NCBI GenBank assembly: GCA_963965975.1 | Contig: OZ014412.1 | Span: forward strand, 12,104,849 to 12,168,848 | Direction: 5' to 3' | Length of the DNA: 64,000 nt | Source: Xestospongia bergquistia | Lineage: Eukaryota > Porifera > Demospongiae > Haplosclerida > Petrosiidae | Part shown: positions 13,601-48,428 of the stretch, piece by piece | Position numbering within the stretch: position 1 is the first letter of the stretch | Layout of the letters: the number at the start of each line of letters is the position of its first letter | Made by a program: the position numbers and the translations under genes | Notes under the pieces: model-generated | Told to the model about the DNA's origin: nothing | The model's input: the letters and a program-made list of their open reading frames with translations, nothing else | Database searches by the model: none

Positions 13601-13927
13601 GAGTGGATCATTCATGTAGGTGTTCCAGGCTTCAATAACATTAACAAATATAGTTCCATTTTCTTTGAATGTGAATTTCCTTCGAATTCGTTGATCAATA
13701 TATCTTTCATTACATTTTCTTGGATTGTTACAACCACCACCACCTTCTAAGAAAATCACCCAATTTGAGCTGCCAGGAGTTTTATGAATGAAGTAGCCAG
13801 CCGGAGTAAAATCATTGCAAAGAGCTCCTCGATCAAAAGGTCTTGTAATATTATACCATTGCAGACAATTCGCAAAAGAGAATAAAAATGCTGTCAGAAG
13901 ATGAATGGCATAAAAAGTCAACATCAT
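7625..13927 (-). CDS. NOTUM/pectinacetylesterase-ABCG transporter fusion, 1627 aa
   Basis: Seventeen exons, high to low: 13927-12705, 12640-12253, 12138-12086, 11875-11667, 11618-11433, 11383-11118, 11035-10894, 10853-10699, 10651-10546, 10419-10275, 10208-10087, 10024-9903, 9800-9675, 9621-9419, 9248-9065, 8925-8807, 8759-7625; total 4884 nt, divisible by three. Residues 1-21 look like a signal peptide. Residues 22 to about 470 are a PAE/NOTUM-type serine hydrolase with oxyanion segment [10 protein letters not shown] (59-68), nucleophile GGTSAGG (Ser227), probable acid Asp322 (SQYDLY) and base His377 (SCFQHVYF). A membrane helix lies near 486-511. The ABCG half follows: [12 protein letters not shown], Walker A GPSGCGKT (684-691), LSGGQ (794-798), Walker [11 protein letters not shown], then about six TM segments. 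From about 1250 a Ser-rich cytosolic tail runs to 1627. Cargo unknown. The one doubt is whether a shorter hydrolase-only isoform also exists. Confidence 0.85.
12139..12252 (-). other. Fusion-joining intron (114 bp)
   Basis: The hydrolase/TM exon ends GGAATGAAATCTAAT before GTAAGA. The next exon starts TTCCCATATTGTG after TTTACAG, and the phase is 0 on both sides. If the intron is retained, the chain adds VRNNTKQ and stops, giving a membrane-anchored hydrolase without the transporter. I see no in-frame ATG before the next exon that would start an independent ABCG protein. Confidence 0.75.
12705..13927 (-). other. Exon 1 of the fusion: hydrolase catalytic domain
   Basis: A single 1223-nt exon carries the signal peptide and almost all of the serine hydrolase, including Ser227, Asp322 and His377. 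The ABCG half is split among many small exons instead. This contrast in exon structure fits joining of two genes. Known NOTUM removes palmitoleate from Wnt and plant PAEs deacetylate pectin; which activity this domain has cannot be read from sequence. Several N-x-S/T sites and paired Cys residues fit an extracellular domain. Confidence 0.85.
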
Positions 13928-14817
13928 ACTGAATGAAATGTATGTCTAAAAACTGCCCTTATATTAATACTAATAACAAATTGTGCAAAGAGTCTGGCTT
14001 TATGACAAAGGTTGACTTCAGGTGATAATCAATAATTTGTTTGCTCATATCTAAACTCCCTCCTATAAATGATACATTGATGTTTCATTTATGTCTAGCT
14101 CTCTACTCTTAACAGTTAACTTCAGAATAAGTATATTTACACAGCATGCCTGCAGGCTAAGAAGCATGTCATTATATTAAGAATGAAGTCACACAAGTCC
14201 AGTTGTCTCAGATGCCAGTTACATACACAGTTGCAAATTGGTTTACAATAAGGAAAAGGATTTGTTTGTTGTATACAAAATTTACTGTCTAGTTATCTTT
14301 CATTGTCTATGTAACTAAATTAAAATTAAGAAATGATTATAATATTTATACCTCATAAATAGAAATATTTTCTTAACCACCAATACATAATTGTATAAAT
14401 AGAAAGTATTTATACACTAGTGTCATAAGTGCTTGCTACATATTTAGTGGTGAAGTGTTAAAACAACTTAATAATTAACTAAGTGTTAATTGTTATAATA
14501 CCCTCAAGGTATAGCACCCTATTACTCATGGGCTCTCATAGTATGAAAATATGTGGTACTTGAGATTGAAATTCAACCCTTTATAATAAGAATTTTCACT
14601 GCTTGAAAGAATTAAAAATCGAAAATCTTTAATGCAATTACAAATTCATTTATCATATATTTTATTTGATCATGAGTATGAATATTCAGAATATCTTTCA
14701 TGGACAAAACATATTTACAATAAGTAAATATTTTTCCAGACAAATCAAAGAGAATTTGACCAATGTTACTTTAAAAATATAATGCAACATTAGAATTGTG
14801 ATATAGTGATATATGGG
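13928..14817. other. Intergenic, upstream of fusion gene and downstream of IFT43
   Basis: About 890 bp with no open frame worth reporting and no recognisable RNA. A minus-strand AATAAA (plus TTTATT at 14661-14666) lies about 155 bp after the IFT43 stop and could be its poly(A) signal. The part next to 13927 should hold the fusion gene promoter; I see no distinctive motif in it. Confidence 0.5.
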
Positions 14818-17753
14818 TCATAATGCTCTAGGTGTAGGCAAAGATGAAGAGGAACCAGAAGACATCATTTGAACACCTTTCTCAAACCTCCAGGTATCTT
14901 CAATATCAGATGACATCTCAGTAAATAATCGTTCCCACTCCCATCCTTTGTCTTCCTACAATAGAATGAAATGCATCAATTGCCTTAAATAAAGAGAGCA
15001 CGATATTGGTTTATACAACCAGGGTTGAGGTCAATTACATGAGAATGATTATGATTACGGTTATAGTGATTACGAAAGGTGATTACAATTACGATTATAG
15101 GGAAAAAAGCATAATTACAATTATGATTACAATTAGAGCCATGATTATGATTATGATTACAGGTTACAGTCTAGCAGTGACAGTATATATAGGCTTTTTA
15201 CATTCAGCTGCAAATATGCAAGGTGTAATCTCATGTTCTTTCATGCATCATTTCATAATATACATCAGCAGATGCTAACACAGACAACATGTACTTGTTT
15301 CATGTACTACTTGCAAAGGCTACTGTAATTACTGTAATCACTTGCGATTATTTTGTCTGATTATAATTATGATTACTGATTACACTGTTTCCGGAAAGTT
15401 GATTATGAGTACAATTGCGATTACAGTAAAAAATGTAATTGATTGTAATCAATTACGTTACGTTTACGATTGTAATCGGCCCTAACCCTAACTACTAAAG
15501 ATTAGGTATGATAATGTACCTCTTGGATTTCATCTTCTGGAGACATTACTTTGGCTAAAAGTTTTAAATCAACCTCACCATCCTATAAGATTATAATTAT
15601 ATTAACAAAAGGTAGAGTACTAAACAAAGTACATGAGCCATTAAGTATCATTTTTAGTTGAATTATTGTCATTTTAACAACTATTTTTGTTGTTATATAT
15701 TTAATAAGAAAAAAGGAGCCAAACTTATTTATAAATTGACATATACTACATTCCTGTTGATTACAACTTTAGTGTATAATATGAAAATATTCAGCAGAAA
15801 ATTCAGTGAGGGTTTAAAGTTCTTTAGGTGATTTCACAAATTGCTAAACTAAACAAACCAAATTTTCATTAAATTGTTTGTCCTAGCCAAAATAATTAAC
15901 CTGACTATACAATATGGTTAAGTTGTTGAGGGGTTAAAAAACCTTACAAGATACCATGACTAATGAAGATTGTATGTCGAATATTATGACATGATATGTG
16001 ATGTAAAAAGTAGAATATTGTGTTAAGCAATCTTAAGCAAAAATTACTATTACAAAAACTATTCAGACCACTTTGTTCATCGTTAATTTTTTGTGCACTA
16101 TAAAAACTTAATCTTCTCACCATTATAAACAGACCAGCATGTTTTAATAGATCACTATCTAATTGTTTGTAGGTGGTGTTGACATGAGTGGGAGTAACAC
16201 TACATAAGAAAGAAAAACATCAACATTTTTGTTACTATCAAACAAAATAAACTACTCAATAGCATATGTCTATATAACATGTACTTTGGAGGAGCTGCAA
16301 CTTGTGTTGTCAGTTCTTCTTCACGAAGTTCATCAATATCAGGAATTTGTAATACTAAACAAAGTATAATATTAAACATATTATAATTGTTTATTTAGAG
16401 TAATTATCTGATTATAATGATTATCAAAAGTATAATAACTGTTCATCCATCGTCATAAAATCAAGAGTCAGTACAATAATATGATCAAAGTATTATTGCA
16501 TTGTCAATCTCACTTTCATCAATATCATTATCTTGATTCAACCTCTCACTATTAAATAAATAGTCATTATTATGTATACTGAGTAAACAGTAAATAAACT
16601 TACTCTTCTACTTCAAATGAAGTTTCATCATGTTTTCTGTGGACAATACAAAATAAAGTGATACATGAGCTAACTTCTATCAAATCACAGATTTATAAAT
16701 AGTGTAGGTTGAGAGATTTCAGTTAGATTGGTAAGTACTCCTATATTTGTCAGAAGATAAGTACTTAGTTTGTGTAAGTTCTTTCAAGAATATTACTATG
16801 CATAGACTTTACAGTTGTATTATCACCAACTGATATAAAGTAAGTAATATAGAAAATATTACTGACTATAATACTTTATGCTAGTGTCAAAGAAGTTAAC
16901 AAGTCATAACATATGTTTAAAATGCTATCCTGAAAAACATAGAGCTTTACAGTAAAAGTTACATTGCTACATTGATTATTAATAGTGCTGACACAGCAAG
17001 TACGTGTGGTCACTTGTCCAAATGCTGGTTTATGATATATAAAGGTGTATTTTTCTATTCTCACTGACATAATTTTATTGTATAAAGAAAATGAGAAGCT
17101 AAATGAAGAAATTAAAAGCAAAGGAAAGAAGAAATATATTTCTTGTTTGAATAAAAGTGTTATTACTAATTCAACTATCTTTCATGTCACATTGTCACAG
17201 CAAAATAAGAAAATGTAACAAGTTAGTGGTTTGTCTATGATTATTGACTAGTTTTTTTTAAGTAAACAGTACAAATATGATTAATAAATATTGTACCTCT
17301 TTCCTTTCCCTTGTCCAACAGGACTCTCCTCAGTCCATCGTCCAATACGTACCGAGCCACCACCCAAATCTGCCTATAGATATTGAAAATTTTGGTTTTG
17401 AACATGATAGAGGATATTGATTAAACATGTACATCCTTTATTATTAATTTTACTTCCTATAATTACTTTACATTAGTTGCCATGGCAACATATTAATAGA
17501 CACTATTGGTCAATTCAAGGAAAACAATGAAGGAAAAAATACTTGATTGTACACTATTTGTATAATTGTAAATAAAACAAAGGGAATTACAGAACCAAGA
17601 TCAGTTGTGTCTTCAAATCATTCCTTGAATAAAAAGGCCGGTCCTTTTTCGAAGTTTCACAAAACAGGAAAGCATTGTTTATGAGTTTAGTAAGAACAGT
17701 TTCAAATAATGATAAATACAATTACTCACTTGTGCCGCACTGCTTGACTCCAT
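14818..17753 (-). CDS. IFT43: Intraflagellar transport protein 43
   Basis: Subunit of the IFT-A complex, which drives retrograde transport and membrane-protein entry in cilia. Eight exons: 17753-17730, 17373-17297, 16636-16604, 16548-16514, 16354-16285, 16199-16121, 15582-15520, 14955-14818; 172 residues (human about 208). The conserved C-terminal half is clear: IPDIDELREEELTTQVAAPP, then YKQLDSDLLKHAGL, then DGEVDLKLLAKVMSPEDEIQE, then GWEWERLFTEMSSDI. These match my memory of vertebrate IFT43 nearly block for block. The N-terminus is acidic and low in complexity, as in the family. A perfect X-box lies in intron 1 and a foldback repeat in the last intron. The start codon is 88 bp from that of PPP1R14 on the other strand. 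Confidence 0.93.
15021..15489. mobile_element. Candidate MITE-like foldback element, GATTAC-rich
   Basis: About 469 bp in the last IFT43 intron. The left end AGGGTTGAGGTCAATTAC (15021-15038) and the reverse complement of the right end, AGGGTTAGGGCCGATTAC (15489-15472), match at 14 of 18 positions, and all four differences are transitions. The left arm is rich in GATTAC/GATTAT and the right arm in its complement GTAATC, as expected for a decayed foldback. The right end carries two CCCTAA units (15481-15491). No coding sequence; a 90-codon open frame here is low-complexity noise. Target-site duplication not resolved. Confidence 0.45.
17476..17489. promoter_or_regulatory. Perfect palindromic RFX X-box (IFT43 intron 1)
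   Basis: GTTGCCATGGCAAC, the ideal palindromic form of the X-box bound by RFX factors, which control ciliary genes in animals. It lies 265-280 bp downstream of the IFT43 start codon and 353 bp from the PPP1R14 start codon on the far side. Confidence 0.75.
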
Positions 17754-17841
17754 TTTGAACGTAGAAACTCACAAAAGGGCGTTGGCACTTCACTACAAAA
17801 TGTTGTGGGTGTGGTTGACGACTTCACAGCTAACACTGTAA
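17754..17841. promoter_or_regulatory. 88-bp divergent promoter, IFT43 / PPP1R14
   Basis: Only 88 bp separate the two start codons, so the genes must share regulatory sequence and have very short 5' UTRs or overlapping transcripts. A GGGCGTT motif is at 17777-17783. No TATA box seen. Confidence 0.7.
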
Positions 17842-20184
17842 ATGGCAAGCAGTAAAGATCCCGCTACTCCTACTCGAGTACAATTCTCAGACGAGATTTT
17901 TCCGAAAACTGAATCCAAACGTCGAGTGGAATTGACTCAGCGATACGATCGTGATGCTGTTCAGAAGAGATTAGATATAGAAAGCTGGATAGATGAACAA
18001 TTAAAGTTGCTTTTTGAATGTTCAGTGAGTAGTAGATTATCATTATGACAATGATTAGTTATACTAACATAATTTAATATTAGTTCATCTCTTAAGACAA
18101 TAGTTATTACTAATAGTCATGGCAAAGTGACTATACAAATTATGATACATGTAGTAACATGTACTTGACTTACGTTATATTAATGTACAATAAATGTAAA
18201 TGTGTATTATAATTATGTTCGGGGGTGTTATTTATTAAACTGTGACTACTGACAAACACTCCAAGTACTATCTAGCTTCTTACTTGTTTATGAACACCTA
18301 CAACATTACTTAGCACATAATTTCAGAACCTCCTTGTTCATAAACATTAATCTACATATTGTTTGACAACTATTACAATTATAATCTTGTACTCTTGCAA
18401 TTGACATCTTGAGGTTCTTGTATTAGTTGTGTTGTAAATCATCAAATGTTATGATCAGGATGGTTGGTTGTTTCCTTCCAATAATTATCTTAACAAGTAA
18501 GGTGTGAGCAGTTCTCTTTGACATGTTTTTGAAATATTTGTTAACACTAAATCATTTCTAAACACTTTCTAACAAGTAAATTTTATAAGTGTCAAACTAT
18601 ATCTACAAGTTACAGTTCTCTAACTAGTAATTAGATTATAATATAAACATATATTACCTGCCTACACACACAAGACCGTCCCATATTAATGCATCTAATA
18701 TTGAGTAAGTATACACTAAATACTTTATTGCATTGTTATATTATTATGATTGCATGTAAAAAATGTCATCAAGATGACAAACATATAGAAGTCTTAGTTG
18801 TTCTAAGTACTTCGTTGCTAGGCAACCATTCATGTATAAAGTTTATTTGATGGAATTTTTGAACCTTTGATGAACAAAATGGGAGTAATTATCAACTATG
18901 TGTTATTAGATATTGTTGACTAATTAATTAGTTATATTGTATTGTTGTACTAAAACTTGTTATTAAATAGTTTGTCATTATAATCCTTACTATGACATTA
19001 TTACTTGTTATCATTGAATTTTTAGTGTCAATGTACTATTTGTAATCTATCAAAGCTTTCCTTGTTATAATAGGTAATCTGCTAACTCACAGTTTACATA
19101 CTGATATAGTTATTATTATTGTTACTGATAATGACTCACACCTGTGTGTGTGTGAATGGAAATTAAAACAAGTTGTCATTAACCACATTGTGTACCTCTC
19201 AGAATGATACCTTACAAATTATTTTTTCATTTAGGATGATGACTCTCCTATGTTAGATCTTGATGATGTACTACAAATTGATCCAGATAAGAGAGAAGAA
19301 AGACTACAGGTAAAAGTTATAATATTATTATTACATTTTTATAAACTATCAACATGAAGTGAGTCTAACAAACAACTCTTTGTGTACCAACTAATAAGAA
19401 GCTACATTAATTTTATTCAATCAATGTTTCTATATAATACTTGTTTATGTTATTCACTTTTTGTTTATACAATATAATAATGTAGTGTTAATGTTTTACA
19501 GGAATATCTAAAAGATGCCAAGAAACCCACTGAAGTAAGTTTTAATGAACAGTTATTAGTCTTTCTAAATAATTGCAAAACTTAGAGACAAGACAATTAA
19601 CAGTCTTTTTTCACACAAGGAATGCATCTGCTATCTCTATGTGTACATGCATATCTGATTTAGGAATATAACTCTTAGTCTAACAATATCATGAAAATAC
19701 TGACACTAAAAGTTTGCATCGTCAAACCCAGTCCATTGACTCCATATTCAATGTTATACTTAGTGGTTGAAATTTTGAAAATAAGCACAATTAACAATAA
19801 TTACAGAATTAGAAATATAATTTGTGCATACAATATAATATGTAATGTTATAGTATTGTATTGTCTATAGTTTCCTAAAAATTACTGTAGAAGCAAAATT
19901 GTGTTCTTAAATTATCATGCTAAAGTAGGTTTGATTGGTTAGCTTGAAGTTTCATAAAATTAAACTAGAATTACAAAAAATGTCCCTTTTCTTATTGATA
20001 ATGGGCTGTTGAGTATCTAAAGTGTATTATAGTTTATTATAATTTTATAATTTAAAGCTGAGGTACAAATAATCACTGCTATAGTGTTATGATTCTAAAT
20101 GATCTAATAATGTTTTATTTTCTTCTTCAGGATTTCATTCAGAAACTTTTAAAGAAGGCAGCATCTGTTAACAAAAGTCATTAA
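17842..20184 (+). CDS. PPP1R14: Protein phosphatase 1 inhibitor, PPP1R14/CPI-17 family
   Basis: Small phospho-dependent inhibitor of PP1, notably of myosin phosphatase. Four exons (17842-18024, 19235-19309, 19502-19534, 20131-20184), all phase 0, give 114 residues. The PHIN core is clear: VELTQRYDRDAVQKRLDIES, then WIDEQLKLLFE, an acidic stretch with LDLDDVLQIDPDKREERLQ, and EDFIQKLLKKA. Thr32 (LTQRYDR) aligns with the activating phospho-threonine of CPI-17 (VTVKYDR, Thr38), so the regulatory site is kept. The family has four human members and I cannot say which is closest; an ancestral single copy is likely. AATAAA at 20328-20333 is a probable poly(A) signal. Confidence 0.92.
18814..18826. 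promoter_or_regulatory. RFX X-box consensus (PPP1R14 intron 1)
   Basis: GTTGCTAGGCAAC, two inverted half-sites with a one-base spacer. It sits in intron 1 of PPP1R14, about 1.06 kb upstream of the IFT43 start and 1.9 kb upstream of the DNAH1 start, so its target is unclear. Confidence 0.5.
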
Positions 20185-20327
20185 TTGCTATAATTATATC
20201 CTAAGTAGCCCCTATGACCAAATTTTATTTATCATTTATTTTGGTTTTAATACTATATTTGTTAAACAATGTTTAATAGTTATAATATAATTATGTATAA
20301 TTTTGTTTTATTATAATTAGTGTTATG

Positions 20328-20333
20328 AATAAA
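20328..20333 (+). promoter_or_regulatory. Probable poly(A) signal of PPP1R14
   Basis: AATAAA 144 bp after the stop codon, before the DNAH1 promoter region begins. Confidence 0.5.
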
Positions 20334-20731
20334 TCAGGATTTATCTATAGGAGTCAGACTTCAGAGTGAAATTCTAACTTCTAATGGAAGTATGTATAGA
20401 TGATGCTTTCCAATTTGTCTTTTTGTGTCAGTGATGATTACTTATGTTACATCTACAGTTATGCAATCTAAGAGAGAGGAAAACCACACCTCTAAATAAC
20501 TATTCTTATAAAGGCGCTGTTTCACTTCCGGTTAAAAAAGCGGGCGTTGCAACTACAGGTTGCTAAGTAACGAAGCAACTACCGACTGTGTCTTATTAAG
20601 TTATTTAGAGATCGTTCAATAGTTTTACTATTACAAGATTTATCAATAGTTTGAACCATAATCGTTAATATAAGTTGCATTATTAATTCGCTTTCACAGT
20701 GATTTTTGGATTAGGTCACACAGCTGGTACC
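20334..20731 (+). promoter_or_regulatory. DNAH1 upstream region
   Basis: About 400 bp between the PPP1R14 poly(A) signal and the DNAH1 ATG. It holds a GGGCGTT motif at 20542-20548 directly followed by repeated GTTGC/AAC half-sites and an X-box at 20559-20571. No other gene seen. Confidence 0.6.
20559..20571. promoter_or_regulatory. RFX X-box 161 bp upstream of DNAH1 ATG
   Basis: GTTGCT-A-AGTAAC fits RYYNYY-N(1-3)-RRNRAC. Another GTTGC-AAC pair overlaps at 20546-20553. Position close to the start codon is typical of functional X-boxes in ciliary genes. Confidence 0.65.
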
Positions 20732-45793
<25,062 letters not shown>

Positions 45794-45816
45794 TTGATAA
45801 GACAACTCCAAAAACT

Positions 45817-45822
45817 AATAAA
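45817..45822 (+). promoter_or_regulatory. Probable poly(A) signal of DNAH1
   Basis: AATAAA 24 bp after the stop codon; the 3' UTR would be very short. Confidence 0.5.
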
Positions 45823-47059
45823 TTAATAGCTATGTTAATAATACCATAATACATGTATTCATAATTATGTTGCTGTAACTGTAGGGGTTTACCATTATCT
45901 GCATAATTGACACTTTTCTGAAAAATACCCCCCTTTTTGAATGTTTACATAACTTATGTCAATGTACTTCACTGTATGATGGATACTTCTCAATACAAGA
46001 TAATAGCATTGACATATAGAGCAACGATTAAAATGGTGGAGTTCATATATGTACTCAACATCATGATGATCATGATGTGATCAGTTGCTGTGTCAATTTA
46101 TGAATGAAGGTAAATATCTAGTAATGTAATATAGATGAGTATGCATTGATCATGAGTATCTACAAACAATTTGTTAAAATATATGATTGTGATGAGACAA
46201 CCTCATTTAACTATATTAGTTTTTCTGCTTTGACCTAATTTTAAATTAAAAGACTTTATATTAATTGCAATTATTAGTAAATAGAGCTTTCTTAGAAATA
46301 ACTTGTTACAGTTAATCCCATTGGATATTCTGATAATGAGTACAACAGCAGCAAAAAGTTAAGTAAATTCATTAGGAAGTATTTTGATATGTGTGGTGAT
46401 GGTGCAGGTTGATTTTATTATATCCATTGATAAGTACTGTAATGTTATGTGTGTCAAAGAAAAATCATCAGATAGGATTACTGTTTGAGCAAGATTTAAA
46501 AGTATAGGTATCCACTGTACGATGACAATCCTGTGAACAGTTATACATGCCACATTTTAGTAGCACATAATGTACAATAATTATATCCTATTATTCATGG
46601 ACTAGAATTGTCTGTATTAGACTGGTGTTGCTGAGTCAATAAGTCAATACAATAGAAAACATGGGGAGACACATATATGAGTACAAATAATCAAAGTTCT
46701 TTTATGTTTATAGTAGTCAAACACATAAACAATGATCATAATATCATCCATAACTCAAACAGTCTTGTCACAACATTACAAAATTGTACAGTGACCGTGT
46801 CTATTTATCACATACCATAACTTTTATAGACAGTCTCAGTATATAAAGGGAAAGTCTGTGACTTATCGTTGAACTTCAGCTAATCCATTTCTTTCAGGTC
46901 TAGACTCTGGACATTAATCTCTTCTGGCATAGAATGCCTCATATACTAACTCCACATGCTTAGTTTTAGCCTTGATCTTGTTTTTGGTAATAATCAATAT
47001 TTTACTAAATAAATAATAATAACTTTCTTGCTGACCAATACATTTCTCTGTCATACACA

Positions 47060-48065
47060 TCTACAGGTCCATTTCTGCCAAAAGGAGAGCTAGATTACTT
47101 ATCAGCTAACTTTCCATTTACCTGCTGGTCTCTGGTGGACCTATAACTCAAGTTTATCTTCCCTAGCCCTTGCTGTAGGAATATTTCACCATCATTTACA
47201 AGTACATACATCATAAGGTGTAAAATCTACAATTAGAAGTAAAAACAGTAAGTAGCCTTCAGCACAGGTTTCAGTTATAGTGCTGTCACATTCCATATAA
47301 TTTGTGTCACTTACAGATTTCACCATTTGATTCAGGGCCCTCACATTTTGACTCTGAGTAGCATTATATGAGTCATCATAATCTGAACCTTGTCTGAGAG
47401 ATACACATTCATTGTATGTACAGAAGGTAAATAGTCAAAATATTTGCAATCAATAGTCACTGGTAGAAAGTGAAGCTTTTAGTAAAACCAGCAAGTTTAC
47501 ATTATGATGACGATATCTATATCTCAAATGGCAATGGAGATGTAGTTCTACTGCCAGGAGGTGACTCCCTGTGTTTCTAAGAGACAAATACTTTGTGTTC
47601 CACCTCATACACATTGTCAAACTAATGCTTAATGCACTCTTCATACAAGATATTAACAGGACTGTATGGATGCTCTCTACTAATGGCTGCCAATATTCCA
47701 GCTATTGATTTTACTGCACACAAGATGATTGTCAATAGATGACACAATAATAATGATGATCAAAGCAAAGTTCTTATTGAAATTGCCTCACTTGGATTGA
47801 TATTCACAGTTGAGCATATTGGTAGTCACTTAGATATTCTCCTTTGAAGTATCTGACAAACTTATAGCTTTCATGGACTCCTGGGTCAATTCTTCTCCCT
47901 TGGGCACAGCATTGATGCAATTAGAGGTCTGTTTCTTTCTGATAATTATCAACATATATACTTGTGATGAGATATCCTTTTGTGGAGAGAAAGGGTAGAT
48001 CGTCTGTTTGTTATGCTAGATGGCTATGACCACTGTGCAAGGAAAAAGACTTATCTTGTTTAGAC
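47060..48065 (+). pseudogene. Possible decayed coding relic, family uncertain
   Basis: Protein-like stretches in changing frames: PFLPKGELDYLSANFPFTCW (from 47072), IPAIDFTAHKMIVNR then SKVLIEIASLGLIF (47690-47810), and ILLWRERVDRLFVMLDGYD (about 47970-48031, followed by stop at 48060). The last piece resembles a Walker B strand of STAND/NACHT NTPases (hydrophobics-DGYD), a group greatly expanded in sponges. No intact frame, no Walker A seen, no splice structure found. Weak evidence. Confidence 0.2.
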
Positions 48066-48428
48066 TATGTTGTCTCTATACTGACTGATATCCCCATATA
48101 TAGATTCTAGTGATTCAAGATAAAACTTGTAAAATCATTGGGGTAGATTCTCAATTGATCATTTCATATATGTTCTTTACATTTTTATAAATATTTTTGC
48201 AAAACAATTATATAATATTAATTACTGCATACACATCATTCTAACTTATTATTTAATTATAATATTGAAAGTGGTACAACATAAATATCGACAATCACGT
48301 ATCACACACCCAAATTGCCATTGAGCTGTAACACAAGAGAGAGTCTTCAGTAAGATTAAGAGTATTGTCTTTTTTACGTTTTTGACCTTTGAACTGAGGT
48401 GGGTAAAGGGGTGTGTTGTTTTTGTAAC

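Larger units (their letters stand above)
45794..48428. other. Intergenic region between DNAH1 and ITPA
   Basis: About 2.6 kb. AATAAA at 45817-45822 is a probable DNAH1 poly(A) signal, 24 bp after the stop. From 46000 to 47000 I see only AT-rich sequence. From about 47060 to 48110 there are scattered stretches that translate well but are interrupted (see separate entry). The last 300 bp should contain the ITPA promoter. Confidence 0.5.

Noticed and set aside
15006-15278. 90-codon plus-strand frame
   Set aside because: Translation of the GATTAC-rich repeat; low complexity.
17754-17841. Search for an X-box within the 88-bp IFT43/PPP1R14 spacer
   Set aside because: GTTGGC and GTTGAC fragments are present but no second half-site at proper spacing.
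47450-47644. 64-codon minus-strand frame
   Set aside because: No recognisable features and no splice partners; overlaps the weak plus-strand relic.
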